The translations under genes and the position numbers were made by a program. The notes beneath the pieces were generated by a model. It had not been told where the DNA came from. It made no database searches and was given only the letters and a program-made list of their open reading frames with translations. Below, one piece after another: positions 5,882 to 8,369 of a stretch of 8,369 nt of DNA (positions within the stretch are counted from its first letter, which is position 1; every line of letters begins with the position of its first letter). Origin of the DNA: Rubrivivax sp. (GTDB taxonomy: Bacteria; Pseudomonadota; Gammaproteobacteria; Burkholderiales; Burkholderiaceae). Location of the stretch: contig SEEY01000147.1 of the NCBI GenBank assembly GCA_004211235.1, forward strand, positions 1-8,369, in the 5' to 3' direction.

Positions 5882-6571
5882 ATGGAAACATCCAACAAGA
5901 CCGCCCGCGAGATCTGGGCCGACATCAAGGCCAACCCCAAGCGCGCCCGCTTCGGCTATGGCCGCAAGGCGGTGCTGGTGAACATCGACTTCCAGTGCGC
6001 CTACACCCGCGTCGACCAGTTCAAGACCGCCTACGAGACCGACCCGCGCCAGATCGAGCACGTCAATGCACTGGCCCAACGCTTCCGTGCGCTCGGCTGG
6101 CCGGTCGTCTGGACGCATGTGGCCTATGCCGACTCGGCCGAGGATGCCGGCGTCTGGGGCACACGCACCGACACGCCCGACTCGCTGCAGAACATCAAGC
6201 ACGGCTCGCGCCGCGCCGCGTTCGACGAGCGCTGCGACATCAGGACCGGCGAGCTCGGCCGCGACCTGGTCTATTGCAAGCGCATGCCCTCGCCCTTCTT
6301 CGAGACCCCGCTGCAGTCACTGCTGGTGTGGCACCAGGTCGACACCGTCGTCATCACCGGCGGGTCGACTTCGGGCTGCGTGCGCGCAGCGGCGGTGGAC
6401 TCGCTGTCGCGCGGCTACCGCACCATCGTTCCCGAGCAGTGCGTGGCCGACAAGCACGAGTCCTACCACTTCGCCAACCTGACCGACCTGATGCTGAAGT
6501 ACGCCGACATCGTCGACGTGAGCGAGACGCTGGGCTGGCTGGATCAGCAGACCGCAAAGGCGGCCGCATGA
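5882..6571 (+). CDS. Isochorismatase-fold cysteine amidohydrolase (N-carbamoylsarcosine amidase-like)
   Basis: A 229-residue cytoplasmic hydrolase. The isochorismatase-like family includes N-carbamoylsarcosine amidase, maleamate amidase (NicF), ureidoacrylate hydrolase (RutB) and nicotinamidase; these split a C-N bond through a Cys thioester and release ammonia. The Asp-Lys-Cys triad is complete: Asp36 in VNIDFQCAY, Lys133 in YCKRMPSPF and Cys166 in GGSTSGCVRAAAVDSL. The TSGCVR.TA.D-type nucleophile elbow and the IVPEQCVADKHESYHFANL stretch (182-200) resemble N-carbamoylsarcosine amidases more than true isochorismatases. No aryl-carrier domain is present. The gene starts with a strong AAGGAG and overlaps the next gene by 4 bases (ATGA), implying translational coupling with the PuuE-like protein. 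The likely joint role is that one enzyme opens a cyclic amide, ureide or imide and this one deaminates the resulting N-carbamoyl acid or half-amide (inference). The exact substrate is unknown. Confidence 0.92.
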   Translation: METSNKTAREIWADIKANPKRARFGYGRKAVLVNIDFQCAYTRVDQFKTAYETDPRQIEHVNALAQRFRALGWPVVWTHVAYADSAEDAGVWGTRTDTPDSLQNIKHGSRRAAFDERCDIRTGELGRDLVYCKRMPSPFFETPLQSLLVWHQVDTVVITGGSTSGCVRAAAVDSLSRGYRTIVPEQCVADKHESYHFANLTDLMLKYADIVDVSETLGWLDQQTAKAAA

Positions 6572-7494
6572 GGGCCGATACCGGCCACTACGACTTCTGG
6601 CCCTACCGCGACCGGCCCCGCATCCGCTGGCCCAACGGCGCGCGGCTGGCCTTCTGGGTGGCGCCCAACATCGAGTTCTACGAGCTCGATCCACCGGCCA
6701 ATCCGTCACGCGCGGCCTGGCCCCACCCCTACCCCGCCGTGCCGGGCTATTCGATCCGCGACTACGGCAACCGCGTCGGCCACATGCGGCAGATGAAGCT
6801 GCTGGACAAGTACGGCGTGCGCGGCTCGATCTCGCTGTCCACCGCGCTGTGCACCCACCATCCCGAGATCATCGCGATGTGCCGCGAGCGCGACTGGGAG
6901 TTCTTCAGCCACGGCATCTACAACACGCGCTACACCTACGGCATGTCCGAGGCGCAGGAGCGCTCGATGATCCTCGAATCCATCGAGACCATCGAGCGCC
7001 ACACCGGCCGCGCGCCGGCCGGCTATCTCGCCCCGGCGCTGTCGCACAGCGAGCACACGCTGGACCTCTTCGCCGAGCTCGGCGGCCTGTACAGCTGCGA
7101 CCTCTTCCATGACGACCAGCCCACGCCGCTGCGTGTGCGCGGCGGCCAGCGCTTCGTGTCGGTGCCGTACTCGCTGGAGCTCAACGACACCATTGCCTAC
7201 GTGGTCAACAAGGTCGAGCCGCGCCGCTACGGCCAGATGATCAAGGACAGCTTCGACCGGCTCTATGCCGAGGGCGCCGAGTCCGGCACGGTGATGTGCA
7301 TCCCGACGCACAACTACCAGGTCAGCTGCCCGCACCGCCTCAAGGCCTTCGAGGACGCACTGGCCTACATCACCGGACACAGCGACGTCTGGGTCACCAC
7401 CGGCCGGGAGATCGCCGAGCACTACCTCGCGCACCAGCACGACGAAGCGCTCGCCGCCATCGACAGCATTGAAGCCAAGAACGGAGGCCGATGA
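6568..7494 (+). CDS. PuuE-like polysaccharide-deacetylase (CE4) family hydrolase, first copy
   Basis: A 308-residue cytoplasmic protein (no signal peptide) of the CE4/NodB (beta/alpha) barrel family, in the branch that includes allantoinase PuuE and bacterial cyclic imide hydrolases. These open cyclic C-N rings rather than deacetylate sugars. Landmarks are RIRWPNGARLAFW (18-30), NIEFYE with Glu36 at the usual first metal-Asp place, DYGNRVG (65-71), SHGIYN with His115, GYLAPALSHSEHTLDL (152-167), DLFHDDQP (178-185), PYSLELND (200-207) and His248 in PTHNY. The typical CE4 Asp-His-His triad would here be Glu36-His115-Asn119. In PuuE it is Glu-His-Trp and the enzyme is metal-independent, so this protein may also work without metal (inference). 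The ATG overlaps the previous stop (ATGA), with AAAGG 7 bases before it. Cyclic imide, hydantoin-type or lactam-like substrates are all possible. A polysaccharide role is unlikely given the cytoplasmic location and neighbours. Confidence 0.9.
   Translation: MRADTGHYDFWPYRDRPRIRWPNGARLAFWVAPNIEFYELDPPANPSRAAWPHPYPAVPGYSIRDYGNRVGHMRQMKLLDKYGVRGSISLSTALCTHHPEIIAMCRERDWEFFSHGIYNTRYTYGMSEAQERSMILESIETIERHTGRAPAGYLAPALSHSEHTLDLFAELGGLYSCDLFHDDQPTPLRVRGGQRFVSVPYSLELNDTIAYVVNKVEPRRYGQMIKDSFDRLYAEGAESGTVMCIPTHNYQVSCPHRLKAFEDALAYITGHSDVWVTTGREIAEHYLAHQHDEALAAIDSIEAKNGGR
7483..7487 (+). promoter_or_regulatory. Ribosome binding site of the second PuuE-like gene
   Basis: GGAGG lies within the last codons of the first copy, 7 bases before the ATG at 7495. 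A second ATG at 7491 is in another frame and leads to no family-like protein, so the start is the one directly after the TGA at 7492-7494. Confidence 0.8.
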
Positions 7495-8369
7495 ATGGCA
7501 CTCGAACAAGTCCATCTGGCCTACCCGCAGCGCCGCTATGGCATGGACCATGACCGCTACGACTGGTCGATGCTGACCGACCGGCCGCGCGTGCAGTGGC
7601 CAGGGGCAAAGCCGCTGGCCGTGTGGGTCAACGTCAGCCTGCAGCACTTCCCGATGAACCCGTCGGCCAAGGTCAGGCTGCCGGGCTCCATGGCGATGCC
7701 CTACCCCGACCTGCGCCACTTCACGCTGCGCGACTACGGCAACCGGGTCGGCATCTACCGGCTGCTGCGCGCCTTCGACGCCTTCGGCGTGCGGCCCAGC
7801 TTCGCCATCAATGCCGAGCTGGCGCTGCGCTATCCGGCGCTGCTGGCCGACATTCGCGCGCGGGGCGACGAGGTGCTCGGCCATTCCTGGTCGATGGACA
7901 CGCCGCACGTCGGCGGCCTGGCGCCGGACGAGGAGCGCGCGACCGTGCAGCGCTCGCTGGCCACGTTGCGTGACGCGAGCGGCCAGCCCGTGCGCGGCTG
8001 GCTCAGCCCCGGCAAGCTGCAGAGCCCGCACACGCCCGAGCTGCTGAAGGCGGAAGGCATCGACTACTTCTGCGACTGGGTCAACGACGAGTTGCCCTAT
8101 CGCTTCCACACCGCCCAGGGCGACCTGTGGAACCTGCCGCTGGCCACGGAGATCGAGGACCGCTTCGTCGTCATGGACAACCTGCATGCCGAAGCCTCCT
8201 GGGCCGAACAGGTGAGCGATGCGTTCGACCTGCTGCTGGCAGAGGCGCGCCGCGGCGGGGGACGATTGCTGGCGCTGTCGCTGCATCCCTGGGTGTTGGG
8301 CCAACCGCATCGCATCAAGCACCTCGAGACGGTGCTGGCGAAGGTGGCCGGATCGTCCGAGGTCTGGGT
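7495..8369 (+). CDS. PuuE-like polysaccharide-deacetylase (CE4) family hydrolase, second copy, cut by window edge
   Basis: An open frame of 291 full codons runs off the right edge with no stop, so the C-terminus is missing. It is a diverged relative of the gene before it. Shared landmarks in the same order are PRVQWPGAKPLAVWV (31-45), LRDYGNRVG (78-86), LGHSWSM with His130, GWLSPGKLQSPHTPELLKAEG (168-188, split by eye into conserved and variable parts), DWVNDELPYRF (194-204) and a late His264 in SLHPW. At the first metal place it has Gln50 instead of Glu or Asp, and four residues after His130 stands Met134, giving Gln-His-Met. It has an N-terminal extension of about 13 residues compared with the first copy and no signal peptide. 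Its start directly follows the first copy's stop, so the two are probably made together and may form a mixed complex or act on successive rings (inference). By comparison with the first copy, little more than the last helix should be missing. Confidence 0.88.
   Translation, partial: MALEQVHLAYPQRRYGMDHDRYDWSMLTDRPRVQWPGAKPLAVWVNVSLQHFPMNPSAKVRLPGSMAMPYPDLRHFTLRDYGNRVGIYRLLRAFDAFGVRPSFAINAELALRYPALLADIRARGDEVLGHSWSMDTPHVGGLAPDEERATVQRSLATLRDASGQPVRGWLSPGKLQSPHTPELLKAEGIDYFCDWVNDELPYRFHTAQGDLWNLPLATEIEDRFVVMDNLHAEASWAEQVSDAFDLLLAEARRGGGRLLALSLHPWVLGQPHRIKHLETVLAKVAGSSEVW

Noticed and set aside
4996..6567. A long upstream extension of the first CE4 frame running through the VOC and amidohydrolase genes
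   Set aside because: The part before 6568 is an Arg/Ala/Pro-rich out-of-frame reading of two real genes. The family fold starts at 6568, where there is a coupled ATG with its own ribosome binding site.
6706..8322. A 538-codon open frame on the minus strand opposite the two CE4 genes
   Set aside because: It spans two genes with clear family motifs and ribosome binding sites on the plus strand, and its own translation has no recognisable fold. It is an antisense artefact of codon bias.
6568..8369. Secreted chitin or peptidoglycan deacetylase function for the CE4 genes
   Set aside because: Neither protein has a signal peptide or the Asp-His-His metal triad, and the neighbours are small-molecule catabolic genes.
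1..8369. Mobile elements, CRISPR arrays, tRNA or rRNA genes
   Set aside because: No transposase-like frame, no regularly spaced repeats with spacers, and no tRNA- or rRNA-like segment were seen.

Overview
The window is very GC-rich, with strong G/C preference at third codon positions and long empty antisense reading frames. It carries a TonB-dependent outer-membrane receptor, so the host is Gram-negative. The codon style and gene types fit a soil or water betaproteobacterium of the Burkholderiales (Comamonadaceae or Rubrivivax/Roseateles relatives). That placement is an inference; there is no rRNA or other marker gene here.

Layout. Positions 1-77 hold an intrinsic terminator facing left. Two genes lie on the minus strand: a TonB-dependent receptor (78-2582) and, upstream of it, a class A FAD-dependent aromatic-type monooxygenase (2851-4056), separated by a 268-bp gap. 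A 240-bp divergent control region (4057-4296) follows, with short repeats that could be operator sites. Five genes then run on the plus strand: a small secreted class I cytochrome c (4297-4701), a two-domain VOC-superfamily protein (4787-5803), a cysteine hydrolase of the isochorismatase/N-carbamoylsarcosine amidase type (5882-6571), and two tandem PuuE-like members of the polysaccharide deacetylase (CE4) family (6568-7494 and 7495 to beyond the right edge). The last three are tightly coupled (ATGA overlap, then stop and start codons that abut).

How the genes may work together. The set looks like a catabolic island rather than polysaccharide metabolism. The receptor could import a scarce ligand across the outer membrane. 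The FAD enzyme could hydroxylate a ring, and the VOC protein could act on the product. The PuuE-like proteins belong to a branch whose known members open cyclic amides, ureides or imides, and the cysteine hydrolase belongs to a family that removes ammonia from N-carbamoyl acids or half-amides. The simplest reading is degradation of a nitrogen-containing cyclic or heteroaromatic compound, but the substrate cannot be read from the sequence. No regulator, inner-membrane transporter or mobile element is visible.

Most unusual points: by-eye alignment suggests that the two tandem CE4 proteins have two different, non-canonical versions of the metal triad (Glu-His-Asn and Gln-His-Met); the VOC protein seems to lack the usual metal histidines; and the divergent promoter region contains a 10-bp direct repeat.
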